Of a stretch of DNA of 64,000 bases, positions 42,023 to 51,545 are shown in pieces. Both the position numbers and the translations under genes were made by a program. This DNA is from Nostoc sp. CHAB 5824. GTDB taxonomy: Bacteria > Cyanobacteriota > Cyanobacteriia > Cyanobacteriales > Nostocaceae. Under the pieces are notes generated by a model. That model saw nothing but the letters and a program-made list of their open reading frames with translations. It did not search any database and was not told the origin of the DNA. The stretch is taken from contig NZ_JAIVFT010000023.1 in NCBI RefSeq assembly GCF_020829665.1, positions 1-64,000 of the forward strand, in the 5' to 3' direction. Every line of letters begins with the position of its first letter. Within the stretch, counting starts at the first letter, position 1.

Positions 42023-42559
42023 TGATATCTGGCAAATCAGCCGTAATTAGTCAATTGTGAGTGAAAAGAGGCGAGTGCAAGGTTTTTTTAGGTTTGCTAC
42101 CCTACCTTGCGGGAATCATCAGAACGAGCGATCGCAATCACACTTATTTGAGCGGATACGATATAAACTCTGCGTTTTTCTGCCAAACGCAAATATGCAA
42201 AGTTTTTATTTGCGTTATATTTTGTATTAGCCAATGTTCTAAATCATTGTACTTAAAAGCAGGCGTAATAAAGTAAAAATATTTTTTGTGCTTTACGTTT
42301 AAGTGTTAGCTAGGTTACAACAGGTATTAAGTAATCCTTTTTTAACACTCAAGGAACAAAAACGAGCGCAGCGTTATCTATACTCTTGATCAACTGATTT
42401 CCGTTCTTATTAAGGAATTGATCGAAGTTCTGATGTCTGACAAAAAGTCGCTTTTAAAATTCTAAATAAAGAAGCGTCTACAAAGTTCTCTGTGTGTTGA
42501 AAATTATTATTTCTTCTAATTCACTAAATTAATCTATAGAAAAAATTGTGAGGTAATGA
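42023..42559. other. Intergenic region upstream of the CAP-domain gene
   Basis: No gene recognised. Features are AT-rich runs and the words GATCGAAGTTCTGATG and AAGTTCTCTGTG, similar to words upstream of the RTX gene (52820-52855). The significance of this is unclear. Confidence 0.35.
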
Positions 42560-43264
42560 ATGCATCGCATTAAATTTTGGGTACTTTTGCCAGTTACCCT
42601 AATTTTCGGCTGCTCAAATCAACTGCTTCAATCTAGTCCATCTGTGGCAAACTCTAATCCAGCAGTAGTTCAACCAACTAGTCCAACTTTATTAGCAAAG
42701 GCGAGTTATCTTTCACCATTGGAACAACAGGTAATTGTTGAAACAAATAAGGTACGAACAAATCCCAAGTCATATCTCCCGATTATGGAAAACTATAGAA
42801 AGCGCTTTGAGGGGAACCGAGTCAAAATTTCTAATAATACTTATTTGCGAACTCAAGAAGGAGTCAAAGCAGTTGATGAAGCGATCGCATTTCTGAAATC
42901 TGCACGTCCTGTAGGAGCATTGAGTGCATCCAAGGGTATGTCTTTAGGAGCAAGAGACCACGTTAAAGACCAAGGCCCAAAAGGTGCTACAGGTCATGAT
43001 GGTAGCGATGGTAGCAACCCCTTTAATCGCATCAACCGCTATGGTAGATGGCAAACAACCGCAGGCGAAAATATCAGTTATGGCCCAAACACTGCCCAAG
43101 ATATCGTCATGCAGTTAATTATTGATGATGGTGTAAGCGATCGCGGTCATAGAAAAAACATTTTTAACGGCGCTTTTAAAGTGTCTGGTGTTGCTTATGG
43201 AACTCACAAATCATATAGAACAATTTGTGTAATTGACTACGCTGGGGGGTATAAGGAAAAATAA
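42560..43264 (+). CDS. CAP-domain (SCP/PR-1-like) lipoprotein
   Basis: A 234-residue protein with a lipoprotein signal (FWVLLPVTLIFGC, lipobox IFGC at about residue 20), so it is membrane-anchored and extracytoplasmic. A CAP domain follows from about residue 55: LEQQVIVETNKVRTNPKSYL, the His in KGATGHDGSDGS, and AGENISYGPNTAQDIVMQLI with DRGHRKNIF. These supply the cleft His and Glu residues. Bacterial CAP proteins have varied and mostly unknown roles. It stands alone. Confidence 0.87.
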   Translation: MHRIKFWVLLPVTLIFGCSNQLLQSSPSVANSNPAVVQPTSPTLLAKASYLSPLEQQVIVETNKVRTNPKSYLPIMENYRKRFEGNRVKISNNTYLRTQEGVKAVDEAIAFLKSARPVGALSASKGMSLGARDHVKDQGPKGATGHDGSDGSNPFNRINRYGRWQTTAGENISYGPNTAQDIVMQLIIDDGVSDRGHRKNIFNGAFKVSGVAYGTHKSYRTICVIDYAGGYKEK

Positions 43265-43431
43265 TTTCCGGTGGGCAAGCGGGGAATATACTTAGCAATT
43301 AGAAATCGCGGCTACACAAACAGGAGCTACACCTCTGTGGGCTAAGAGAAAATTAAGGTTTTTTAACTCACAAAGGCGGGTAAAGTCTCGTGTAGACTCG
43401 GTTTGTAACCGCCCATTTAGCGTTAAGTTGA

Positions 43432-44814
43432 CTATTCCTGTGCAACCCAAGCACCATGAAATCCATAAGGCACTCGTTGAGGAATTATCACCCGCGCTAC
43501 AGGTTCAGCAGTTACATCTTGGGCATTCACCACTACTAATTCTGAAGTGTTTGAATTCTCATCGTGGACGAAAGTTATAAGCCAACCATCATCCTCAGTC
43601 GTTGCACCAGGACGCGGCGCAAACGCAGCTTCACCGCCATAGCGTCCTTCTCCGAATTTCTGGGTTTGGGACTTTCCACTGCTGAAGTCGTACTTAATTA
43701 TACCTTCCAATAGAAGTAGGGAACTATGCGCTATTTTGCTAGTGTAGCCATATCGGGTTTGTCGCCCCAATAGATTTTCGTTGACGCGGGGAAATTCTGA
43801 AGGTACATCATCCAACATCTCTTCACGCACTGTCCCTGTGTTGAAATTAAACCGCCAGCGATGCAAGCGCGGGATATTTCCTTCTGGGTCGGGTTGCGAA
43901 TCATTAGAACTCAAAACAGTAGTAGAACTCATGCGACAGGCAATAAGCACTACTTCATCTCCGTCTTCGTAAGCGTTGAGGGTATGGGAGACGTAGCAAG
44001 AGCGATTCTCAAACCAGCGGATATTACTGTTGTTACCGTGACGTGGTAAAATACCAAAACGACTGGGGCGATCGCGCTCAAACATCATTACAGGTTCTCC
44101 CCGTTGTGATCGCTTGGCACTAAAAGTCAGCGGCAAATCCATAAATATCGTGTAGTTTTCAGTGATGGCGAAATCGTGCATCATCACCCCCATTGGCAGA
44201 TCAATTGGCACTGTCCGCAACAGTTCGCCTTGTGCTGAAACCACACTATATTGCAGGTACGGTGGGGCAAACAGAGAGTAGCCAAAAAAGATCATTTCGC
44301 CTGTAACCGGGTCTACCTTGGGATGGGCAGTGAAGGCAGAAACTAGCTTGCCATTATAGGTGTACTCGCCAATAGTGTCTAATTCAGGAAGTTTGATGGC
44401 GTAAGGTTTACCTCCCTCGTTCAGCGCCAACATCTGACCAGCGTGCCACACTACGGCAGTATTCGCTGTATTTTTATAGCCACCGTGGGGGTTATCCATT
44501 CGTGGTGGTTCTAACAACCCTGTCCAGAGAGCCTTACCCGCTTCTCGTTCTTTTTTCCATCCGGCTGTCTGCACATAGCGGTTATGATAAGTAGCTACGC
44601 CGTTCCTAATTTGCACACCATGCAACATTCCATCCCCGTCAAACCAGTGATATTCACCGATGGGTGTCCATTGAGGGTTAGAGCCATTTCGGACAAATAT
44701 CCCGGATAGGTCAGGCGGTAGTTTACCGATGACTGGCAATTTGTCGGTGGTGATTTCTTCATGGATTGGAGCAAAATTGCGATCGAGATAAGGATTGACT
44801 GCTATTGTTGCCAT
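43432..44814 (-). CDS. Carotenoid cleavage oxygenase
   Basis: A 460-residue seven-bladed propeller dioxygenase with four iron-binding histidines seen in TAVVWHAGQ, SAFTAHPKVDP, GVMMHDFAIT and YGFHGAWV. It cleaves carotenoid or apocarotenoid double bonds to aldehydes such as retinal. The N-terminal block PVIGKLPPDLSGIFVRNGSN PQW is typical, and the length fits the cyanobacterial apocarotenoid-type enzymes. It starts 9 bp after a PadR regulator gene, so the two form an operon. Confidence 0.9.
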   Translation of the reverse strand: MATIAVNPYLDRNFAPIHEEITTDKLPVIGKLPPDLSGIFVRNGSNPQWTPIGEYHWFDGDGMLHGVQIRNGVATYHNRYVQTAGWKKEREAGKALWTGLLEPPRMDNPHGGYKNTANTAVVWHAGQMLALNEGGKPYAIKLPELDTIGEYTYNGKLVSAFTAHPKVDPVTGEMIFFGYSLFAPPYLQYSVVSAQGELLRTVPIDLPMGVMMHDFAITENYTIFMDLPLTFSAKRSQRGEPVMMFERDRPSRFGILPRHGNNSNIRWFENRSCYVSHTLNAYEDGDEVVLIACRMSSTTVLSSNDSQPDPEGNIPRLHRWRFNFNTGTVREEMLDDVPSEFPRVNENLLGRQTRYGYTSKIAHSSLLLLEGIIKYDFSSGKSQTQKFGEGRYGGEAAFAPRPGATTEDDGWLITFVHDENSNTSELVVVNAQDVTAEPVARVIIPQRVPYGFHGAWVAQE

Positions 44815-44823
44815 TGTCTTGAT

Positions 44824-45390
44824 TTATAGAATCTGGTAATGTGATGTACATGGCTTTTGGTGACTGATAACATTGATCGCTATCTTCAACCAATCAATAT
44901 AAGTCTGTTCTCTTCGGATCACCAACTCCAGCACTAGCCTTTGCATTACTTGCTCACGGTTGGCATACTCATCACCAAGCGATGGCAAATCAATGATTTC
45001 ACATTCAGCAAGCTTTTTGCTTCGAGCCGCCAATTGTTGCTCCAGTAGGTAAATGATGGTTTCATTCGGCAACTGATCTGCAAAATGCAACTGGAGGAGC
45101 AAAGGTTCTCGTATAGTCGGTAAGGGCTGATGAGTTCCAAGCCATCGGGCGAATTCGGCTTTCCCTGGCTCCGTCACACTGTAGACTTTACGATTGGGGC
45201 GATCGTGCTGAATCTCAATCGTACAGGTAATCCAGCCTTGCTCAACTAGCTTATCGAGAGTTCTGTAAATTTGTGCCTGGTCTGCTGGCCACAAATGGGC
45301 AATGCATTGATCAAAGCAGCTCGTTTTGAGGTCATAGCCCGTCATTTCTTGCTGCTGAAGAAAACCTAGAATTACGTATGCTAGCGACAT
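44824..45390 (-). CDS. PadR-family transcriptional regulator
   Basis: A 188-residue PadR regulator. The N-terminal winged helix (SLAYVILGFLQQQEMTGYDL KTSCF, then QIYRTLDKLVEQGWITC) is followed by the wing VYSVTEPGKAEFARWLG. The C-terminal helical dimerisation domain starts near residue 100. It is the first gene of the operon with the carotenoid oxygenase and probably controls it. Its ligand might be the apocarotenoid or an aromatic acid, by inference only. Confidence 0.9.
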   Translation of the reverse strand: MSLAYVILGFLQQQEMTGYDLKTSCFDQCIAHLWPADQAQIYRTLDKLVEQGWITCTIEIQHDRPNRKVYSVTEPGKAEFARWLGTHQPLPTIREPLLLQLHFADQLPNETIIYLLEQQLAARSKKLAECEIIDLPSLGDEYANREQVMQRLVLELVIRREQTYIDWLKIAINVISHQKPCTSHYQIL

Positions 45391-45828
45391 TAAGACGGTT
45401 TTCCCATAATTGATATTTTCTCGATAGGTTCTACACTATGTACTTCTTATAAGTTTATGCTAATATATGATTAATCAAATATAAGATATAACGTTTATAA
45501 AAATATATGTTGATTGTCATACGTCTTAACAAGGAAACCGAATACATGAACTGAGTTTGGGCAAATAGTTAATAGTGCTGTTTGCACAAGACAGTAAGGA
45601 ACTGGCAATGTCTGTTGAGCGCCACTCCCGTACCCCTACGGGAATCTTGCTATGTAGAGCGTCTTGAACAGAAGGGAAGGAGAAGTTCTGATAAGAGCGG
45701 CAAACCTCCTGGCGAACGTTTACGCCACTACTTGGATATGCTACTCATTGCTAGCGTATCGCTCAACAAACCAGTTGTTCGCTACAGTCTATTCGTGATG
45801 AATACCGACGCAGAAATTATTTAAGCCA
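45391..45828. other. Intergenic region
   Basis: Divergent gap between padR and the next gene. The first 100 bp are very AT-rich, with the promoter of padR expected there. An 80-codon frame at 45582-45824 looks like translated repeat DNA and is not called. Confidence 0.4.
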
Positions 45829-46275
45829 TTGAAGACTATCGTAACGAAAGGATGGGTAACATTGACTTCTAACACACTTTCACAAAGAATACGTCAACAT
45901 CAATATCTGCGTGATTTACGAAACAAATTACTCCATCTTCATAAGATGTTGCTGGAGACAGAACGCATTGCCTACGAACAGGTTAGTGGACGAGTCTCAA
46001 GCGGAGAACTACTTCAGCTAGTTATCGCTCATGAACAATTTGCTTGGCTACATCGCATTTCCGAGGTGGTTGTGCAAGTTGATGAAATGCTCGAAGCAGA
46101 TGAACCGATATTAATCGAGGATTTTGAAAAGTTGCTTGCTGATGTCCGCACGCTGATTGTACCGTTAGAGACGGGCAATACTTTTGAGAGAAAGTATTAC
46201 AACGCTCTCCAGCGCGAACCTGCTGCTGTGTTGGCACATGCGGAAATATCAAGATTTCTCATGACTAAGGTTTAA
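45829..46275 (+). CDS. Hypothetical helical protein (conserved across bacteria)
   Basis: An up to 148-residue, mostly helical soluble protein: LRDLRNKLLHLHKMLLETER IAYEQVSGRVSSGELLQLVI AHEQFAWLHRISEVVVQVDE. I recognise this pattern as a conserved bacterial hypothetical family without assigned function. No ATG is available. TTG at 45829 or TTG at 45862 must be used, the latter fitting the family start better. A MITE lies 139 bp downstream. Confidence 0.65.
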   Translation: MKTIVTKGWVTLTSNTLSQRIRQHQYLRDLRNKLLHLHKMLLETERIAYEQVSGRVSSGELLQLVIAHEQFAWLHRISEVVVQVDEMLEADEPILIEDFEKLLADVRTLIVPLETGNTFERKYYNALQREPAAVLAHAEISRFLMTKV

Positions 46276-46341
46276 GGGTAGCTTAGAGTGATTTTCAATA
46301 GTCATACATCAGATTTTATCTGAATAGACCACAGTAAGTAG

Positions 46342-46372
46342 GATGGGCATTGCAATGCCTATCCTATTATGA
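46342..46372. repeat. Palindromic repeat
   Basis: AGGATGGGCATTGC followed by AATGCCTATCCT forms a hairpin of a type common in Nostoc intergenic DNA. It might act as a terminator for the preceding gene, but no T-run follows. Confidence 0.55.
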
Positions 46373-46414
46373 CGAACTATTGGCTGTAGTCTACGCAATT
46401 GAAAACCGCTGTAA

Positions 46415-46534
46415 TAAGCTATTACGCTTTTAAATTACACAGTCATTTCCTAAGTTCGTTAACCGCTGACGGTTAACTGTCAACAGTCAACAGCCAACAC
46501 GAAAAAATGTGCAAGTTAAATGCGCGACAGCTTA
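46415..46534 (-). mobile_element. MITE copy (120 bp), reverse orientation
   Basis: It begins TAAGCTATTACGCTTTTAAA and ends ATGCGCGACAGCTTA. It has two TTGAC[AT]G heptamers (read on the minus strand) and the same ends as the other copies. Confidence 0.88.
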
Positions 46535-46627
46535 CCTGATTTTTCACGAGAAGTTCTCTTGTCTTAGATAACGTAGTCATGAATAATACAGAGGAGAAGC
46601 TTTGCGATCGCTCGATGCTAGATAACA

Positions 46628-46720
46628 ATGTTTTACCAAGAGAGTGCTAGCTATATTTTTCCTGATGCTTGGGAAGAATATGTCAAACCAATTGCGATCG
46701 CAGAACGTGATGAAGTCATG
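46628..46720 (+). pseudogene. pip: Remnant of proline iminopeptidase gene
   Basis: About 31 codons (FYQESASYIFPDAWEEYVKP, then IAIAERDEVM) match the middle of prolyl aminopeptidases, where the consensus is FYQEGA..FPDAWE.Y..PIP..ER.D. Nothing of the alpha/beta-hydrolase catalytic motifs is left on either side. The fragment lies 93 bp beyond a MITE. Confidence 0.65.
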
Positions 46721-46927
46721 GCAACAACCACCAGCATACTTAACCCTACTCACATTTACACTAAAGATAGTATATATATACACAGCAACGTTAACCCTTA
46801 TGAAGTTGGAAACTTACATTGTCTGTGAAGCATCAATGTAAGTAGTTCACTACAAAAAATAGCATAAATTTTATCACAGCCTCTGATAAGTTCAGTATTG
46901 TACTGATAAAAAAGGTTAAACAATTCT

Positions 46928-47719
46928 ATGCAAGGAATTGATGTTGCCGATCAAGATGGCAGAGTAGATTGGACGGCAGTAAAAAACTCTGGTAAAACTT
47001 TTGCGTTTGTCAAAGCTACAGAAGGAGTTAGCATCAAAGATTCTGCTTTTGCTCATCACTGGCAGACCATGAAAGCTGTTGGCATTATTCGGGGTGCTTA
47101 TCATTTCTTTCACCCCCATACATCTGATCCGGTTCAGCAAGCAAAAGAATTCTTAAAAACGTTAGGGAAATTAGAGCCAGGAGACTTACCACCAGTTCTG
47201 GATATAGAAGTAACTGACAAAGTAAATAGCCAAGCAGTAATTAATGCAGCCAAACAGTGGTTAGCAGAGGTGGAAAAAGCCCTTCTACAACAAACAAAAA
47301 AACCAATCAAACCGATTATTTATACCTTCCCCAGTTTTTGGGAAGAACTTGGCAATCCATCAGATTTTGCTAGTTATCCGTTATGGATTGCCCACTACGG
47401 AACCAAGAACCCAACTGTTCCTAGCGTTTGGCAGGGGCAATACCTAATTCATCAATATGAAGGTGATATATCTGGTGTAGCAGGTGTTAGTGGTCGAGCC
47501 GATTTGAATAAATTTAATGGATTGCAGCTAGGAGATTCTGGGTTAAGAGTCAAACAATTACAACAGCAATTAACAGATATTGGATTATATACCAATGCCA
47601 TTGATGGGCATTTTTCTGAGTTAGTTAAAGATGCAATTGTTAGTTTCCAAACATCTAAAAAACTGCAAGCCGATGGAATTTTTGGGCTAAAAAGTTGGGT
47701 AGCTTTACTGTGGATTTAG
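46928..47719 (+). CDS. GH25 lysozyme with peptidoglycan-binding domain
   Basis: A 263-residue muramidase. The GH25 domain (about 1-190) starts MQGIDVADQDGRVDWTAV, with the conserved Asp/Glu residues in GIDVA and PVLDIEVTD and the strand FVKATEGVS. A C-terminal PG_binding_1 domain (about 198-263) has LQLGDSGLRVKQLQQQLTDI GLY and QTSKKLQADGIFGLKSW. No signal peptide is visible, so export must be by another route or it acts within a phage-like or lysis context. There is no phage gene nearby. Confidence 0.9.
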   Translation: MQGIDVADQDGRVDWTAVKNSGKTFAFVKATEGVSIKDSAFAHHWQTMKAVGIIRGAYHFFHPHTSDPVQQAKEFLKTLGKLEPGDLPPVLDIEVTDKVNSQAVINAAKQWLAEVEKALLQQTKKPIKPIIYTFPSFWEELGNPSDFASYPLWIAHYGTKNPTVPSVWQGQYLIHQYEGDISGVAGVSGRADLNKFNGLQLGDSGLRVKQLQQQLTDIGLYTNAIDGHFSELVKDAIVSFQTSKKLQADGIFGLKSWVALLWI

Positions 47720-47845
47720 AAGGGATTGTACACTCAATAAATAGATTTATACTCACCATCAAATGAATGTAAATATGGGTGATGCTTTACGTCTAAGTTT
47801 ACTTGTTCTAATTAGCGATCGCAGTTGTTTTAAGTATAGTCATTA

Positions 47846-47878
47846 CTAAAAAAGCCCTCATCTTGCTCCGAGGGCTTT
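47846..47878 (-). terminator. Rho-independent terminator after the Nudix gene
   Basis: Read on the minus strand, the hairpin AAAGCCCTC / GAGGGCTTT is followed by TTTTTTAGTAATG. This is the T-run expected 26-60 bp after the Nudix stop at 47904. It may also serve the converging lysozyme gene. Confidence 0.8.
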
Positions 47879-47903
47879 GCATAATGTGTATTTCTATCTC
47901 TGC

Positions 47904-48341
47904 CTAACATCGAAATGCACAAAATTGAGATTTGACCTGGAAAAAACCTTTAAGCATTCGTTTGAGTGAATTAAACTTAATCCGCCTGATAGCTTTAGCC
48001 ACTTCTACCCACTGCCGTTTTCTTTTACTTGCTTCTGGATAATCTTCACTCAACATCTCTACTGGTAACAAATACATCTTGACCAGGTAAATTTTTCCTC
48101 GTTTGCGGTACTTGTAAGTGCCGAGTTCATTGGTGTCTACCTGCCCAATTACTCCTGCTTCTTCCCACGCCTCTTTAGCTGCTGAAGCGGGCGGACTCAT
48201 GCCATTAGGAATATCTCCTTTTGGAATCACCCAGTGTTGAAAGTTACGGGTGGTGATTAGCAAGATTTCAATTTTGCCATTATTCACTCTATAAGGAATC
48301 ACCCCAGACTGTTGAAACACTTTGCTGACTTTTCGACTCAT
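47904..48341 (-). CDS. Nudix hydrolase
   Basis: A 145-residue Nudix protein. The box reads WVIPKGDIPNGMSPPASAAK EAWEEAGV, with the two catalytic glutamates of EAWEEAG intact. The first Glu of the consensus is replaced by Met and the Arg by Lys, as in the DIPP-like subgroup. A substrate such as a dinucleoside polyphosphate or diphosphoinositol polyphosphate is possible. The N-terminal QQSGVIPYRVNNGKIEILLI is the typical first strand pair. The gene is followed by a strong terminator. Confidence 0.9.
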   Translation of the reverse strand: MSRKVSKVFQQSGVIPYRVNNGKIEILLITTRNFQHWVIPKGDIPNGMSPPASAAKEAWEEAGVIGQVDTNELGTYKYRKRGKIYLVKMYLLPVEMLSEDYPEASKRKRQWVEVAKAIRRIKFNSLKRMLKGFFQVKSQFCAFRC

Positions 48342-48706
48342 GTAATTTGCATCTTGTACGGTCTAGCTTTTTTGTACAATGTTTATTTCAAAAAGTCGAG
48401 AGCTGATACCGGATAAATTTTAATTAATTTCAGGTTATGAAAAGGTTAAAATTTTACTGATAAAAGTTAATTATTGAAAGTTATTGATTGTTGAAGTAGC
48501 GCCGCACATCTATGCACCCCTATCGTGTGTTGCAATAAGATACGTAATAGCGAACCAGGGCTACTCTACAAGAACATCTGCAAACCCACAGCTTATGAGA
48601 ATCGGTATAATTTTACAAATTTCAAATCAACTGCGAGGAAATGTGTATTTCTGATGGCTGATTGACAAATGCAGCACTATTTAAAACATCAAATATTCTG
48701 ACTTCA
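48342..48706. other. Intergenic region
   Basis: About 365 bp of AT-rich DNA upstream of the Nudix gene (minus strand). No gene or structured element recognised. Confidence 0.4.
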
Positions 48707-48819
48707 TAAACTGTCGCGCATTTAACTTGCACATCTTTTCGTATTGACAGTTAACAGTTAACCGTCAGCGGTCAACGAACTTAGGAAGTGACTGTGTAAT
48801 TTAAAAGCGTAATAGCTTA
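48707..48819 (+). mobile_element. MITE copy (113 bp), shortest
   Basis: It begins TAAACTGTCGCGCATTTAAC and ends AAAAGCGTAATAGCTTA. The heptamer tract is the shortest of the family. It lies 24 bp after the stop of the RNA methyltransferase gene on the other strand. Confidence 0.88.
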
Positions 48820-48843
48820 CCAGAATATCTGCCGCCAATTTAA

Positions 48844-49815
48844 CTAACTTTGCTTTTTCATATTTTGGTATATATACAGCGAAGATATTGTATTTAAATC
48901 TACTTCTTTACGCTCATTTTCATGCTCGTTAGTATTTTTAAACAGTACTGTAAACGCACCAGCGCCTAACCTATCCTGAGGAAACATCCGATAACAAGGC
49001 ATTTTAGTTAAATGCGACTGATATTTAGCTAAATTACTAATTTCTATTGCCTGAAACTGCGGAAAGCGTTCCAAAAACCATTCACAAACTTGCTCATTCT
49101 CTTCTGGTGAATATGTACAAGTCATATAAGCAAGATAACCTTGTGATGAAACAATCTTAGCAGAGTTAGCTATAATTCGCTTTTGTCGATTTGCACTCTT
49201 ATTAATAGCAGTCGGGTGAAAACATCCAGGAGCTTTTTCACCTTTAGCAAGTAAAGATTGTCCAGTACAAGGAGCATCTACTATTACTAGATTACTAAAG
49301 CAGGGAAACATTTCGGCAAATATACTCGAATCTCTATTAACCACTGCACTAGGGCTGATCTGGCAACGCTTAAAATTAGAAATTAGCATTCCCAAACGTT
49401 TGCCGATTACTTCATTACTAATGAGTAAGTCAGGTTGTAAAGCTTTCCAAGCGAAGATACTTTTACCTCCTGGTGAGGCACACATATCAAAAACTAAACT
49501 TACTGGCACAGGTATAGCTAACAAAGTAGTAGCTGCAAACACCGAAGAAAAATCTAAACAATAGAAATATCCTTGTTGATGCAAGGTCTGCTGTCCGGGT
49601 TTTTCTCCCACGTATAAACGGTCTATAAATTGTGGTTGCCAATAGGTTGGTGTTTCCACTGCCAAAGACGAAATATCTGGCTTTTCTTGACACCAAAGAA
49701 TACTGGGTGAAAAAGGCTGAGGATTCATTAAAGCCTCAATAAACTTTTCTTGATCATCTAGATTAGTGAACAAACGCCGCGAGACTTTAAGTAATAAATT
49801 AGAAGGTTTTTCCAT
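48844..49815 (-). CDS. RsmB/NOP-family RNA cytosine-5 methyltransferase
   Basis: A 323-residue SAM-dependent enzyme. The SAM site is FDMCASPGGKSIFAW (about residue 125). The two cysteines of the mechanism lie in VDAPCTGQS and MTCTYSPEENE, the second being the nucleophile. It methylates C5 of a cytosine in rRNA or tRNA. It lacks the N-terminal NusB-like domain of RsmB and the C-terminal extension of RsmF, so it is a short single-domain type. The target is unknown. Confidence 0.9.
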   Translation of the reverse strand: MEKPSNLLLKVSRRLFTNLDDQEKFIEALMNPQPFSPSILWCQEKPDISSLAVETPTYWQPQFIDRLYVGEKPGQQTLHQQGYFYCLDFSSVFAATTLLAIPVPVSLVFDMCASPGGKSIFAWKALQPDLLISNEVIGKRLGMLISNFKRCQISPSAVVNRDSSIFAEMFPCFSNLVIVDAPCTGQSLLAKGEKAPGCFHPTAINKSANRQKRIIANSAKIVSSQGYLAYMTCTYSPEENEQVCEWFLERFPQFQAIEISNLAKYQSHLTKMPCYRMFPQDRLGAGAFTVLFKNTNEHENERKEVDLNTISSLYIYQNMKKQS

Positions 49816-49990
49816 CTTGATTAGTAATTATGAATTATGAACTATGAATTATGAATTAGCTTGTATCAAAATCAAAATAAAACTGTTACACAAGAACAAT
49901 GTAATTAAGGCTTTTGGCTTCATACTCAAAATATAATGACCGCCATTGGGATCGCAATGGCCAAGCTACCCCACTGCACCGGAGAAGGTC

Positions 49991-51412
49991 ATGTTCTTAG
50001 ATAATTTTCCGCAAAAATTACGCAAAGAAGCACAACTATGGAGGGATGAAGGATTAATTAGTTCTTCGCTGTATGAACAAATAGCAGAACGTTATCAATT
50101 TAAAAACCTGGAAGCTGCTGCACGCGATCGCAATAAAGCGATCGCGATTGCTATAGGCGGCATACTTTTATGCTTAGGCATAATTACCTTTGTAGCAGGA
50201 AACTGGCAAGGAGGATCGCGAGAAGTTAAGTTTATTCTGCTAATGAGTTTGTTTTTTGCGATCGCAATCACTGGTTTTTACAGTTGGAGACAACCTGAAG
50301 GAAAGAAGCCACAAAAAAGCAAACGCTTACTGGGAGAGGGGTTGCTAATTTTAAGCGCCTTCATTTTCGGTGCAAATTTACTGCTGATGGCCCAGATGTT
50401 CAATATTGCTGGTTCAGCTTCCCAACTGTTTCTCGCCTGGGGATTGGGTGTTGTGGTGATGGCCTTTAGTTTGTGCTTAAATTCTTTAGGAATTCTTTCA
50501 ATTATCCTCGTAGAAATTGGGTATTGGACGGGACTAGAAGACTTGTGGTACTCTTCAGGTGATCTAACTTGGTCGCGTCTAGTGGTGCAGCATATGCCTT
50601 TGTTGGCATGGCTGGTGTTTGTACCCTTAGCCTACTTCTGTCGATCGCGTTGGATTTTTGGTCTAGCAGCCTTTGTTTTTGCTAGTTCCTTACAAGCCAA
50701 CCTTAATCCTCTGCCACTGCTGAATTATGCTGACATAGCTCCTTGGGTGGCATCTTTTGCTTTTGCACTCCCACCTGCATTATTCTGGAGTTATGATGAC
50801 CTGCTGTTTCCAACCATAAATTACAGGTTGTTTCAATCTCTAGCCCGTAATTTAGCGTTGGTAAGCTTCGGCATTGTCTTTTACGTTCTGTCTTTTCGTT
50901 GGGTCTGGGAATCTCCAAATTATGGTTATAATCAGCCAACGAATGTGACAAACTTGTTTGAGTCTCTGCCGATTATCGATTTGGGGATTCTCAGCGGCTT
51001 GGCGGTATTGCAATGGTTGTTTCTACTGCGTCAAAGAAATAACCCTCCGCGCCGCGAAGTTATTTTCACGACTGCTGTCATTAGTACCTTTCTTGCCTTT
51101 ATTGCCATAGTACCTTTTTGGCATCAAACTATCAGCCGGGTTGATGAACTTGGTGTTTTTATTTTCAATGTACTTCTAGCAACATTAGCCTGGGGACTAA
51201 TTCAAGAAGGATTGAAATTAAGCAACAGAAGTTCCTTTTGGGGCGGGATGCTGTTATTAACACTGCAAATTATCAGTCGCGTGCAAGAGTACGATACTGA
51301 TTTACTTTTCAAATCCCTAGTCTTTGTCTTGTGCGGTTCTGCTTTAATTAGCGCTGGACTCTGGTTTGAACGCCGCCTACCTGGTGGCTCTAACTCTGCA
51401 AGTCAAAAGTAG
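49991..51412 (+). CDS. DUF2157 multi-pass membrane protein
   Basis: About 473 residues from the ATG at 49991, preceded by GGAGAAGG. The N-terminal cytoplasmic DUF2157 block is QKLRKEAQLWRDEGLISSSL YEQIAERY. About twelve hydrophobic segments follow, the first at AIAIAIGGILLCLGIITFVA. The frame is open upstream to 49946 but lacks a better start. In many bacteria DUF2157 genes are paired with a GDYXXLXY protein, and here that partner follows 133 bp later. The function is unknown. Confidence 0.85.
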   Translation: MFLDNFPQKLRKEAQLWRDEGLISSSLYEQIAERYQFKNLEAAARDRNKAIAIAIGGILLCLGIITFVAGNWQGGSREVKFILLMSLFFAIAITGFYSWRQPEGKKPQKSKRLLGEGLLILSAFIFGANLLLMAQMFNIAGSASQLFLAWGLGVVVMAFSLCLNSLGILSIILVEIGYWTGLEDLWYSSGDLTWSRLVVQHMPLLAWLVFVPLAYFCRSRWIFGLAAFVFASSLQANLNPLPLLNYADIAPWVASFAFALPPALFWSYDDLLFPTINYRLFQSLARNLALVSFGIVFYVLSFRWVWESPNYGYNQPTNVTNLFESLPIIDLGILSGLAVLQWLFLLRQRNNPPRREVIFTTAVISTFLAFIAIVPFWHQTISRVDELGVFIFNVLLATLAWGLIQEGLKLSNRSSFWGGMLLLTLQIISRVQEYDTDLLFKSLVFVLCGSALISAGLWFERRLPGGSNSASQK

Positions 51413-51545
51413 TGCGAATTCAGAATTCTGAATTCTGCTCATCATCAAAATCTCTGTGCGTCAAAGTTTTTAAAATTTCTCTGCGTCAGTCCTAATCTCG
51501 TTACTTTTGACCTCCTCAATACCTCTGCTTTTTAGGACTACGCTC

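Noticed and set aside
45582..45824. 80-codon frame upstream of the helical hypothetical gene
   Set aside because: Its sequence reflects GC-rich repeat words (CCCGTACCCCTACGGGAATC) and not a protein family.
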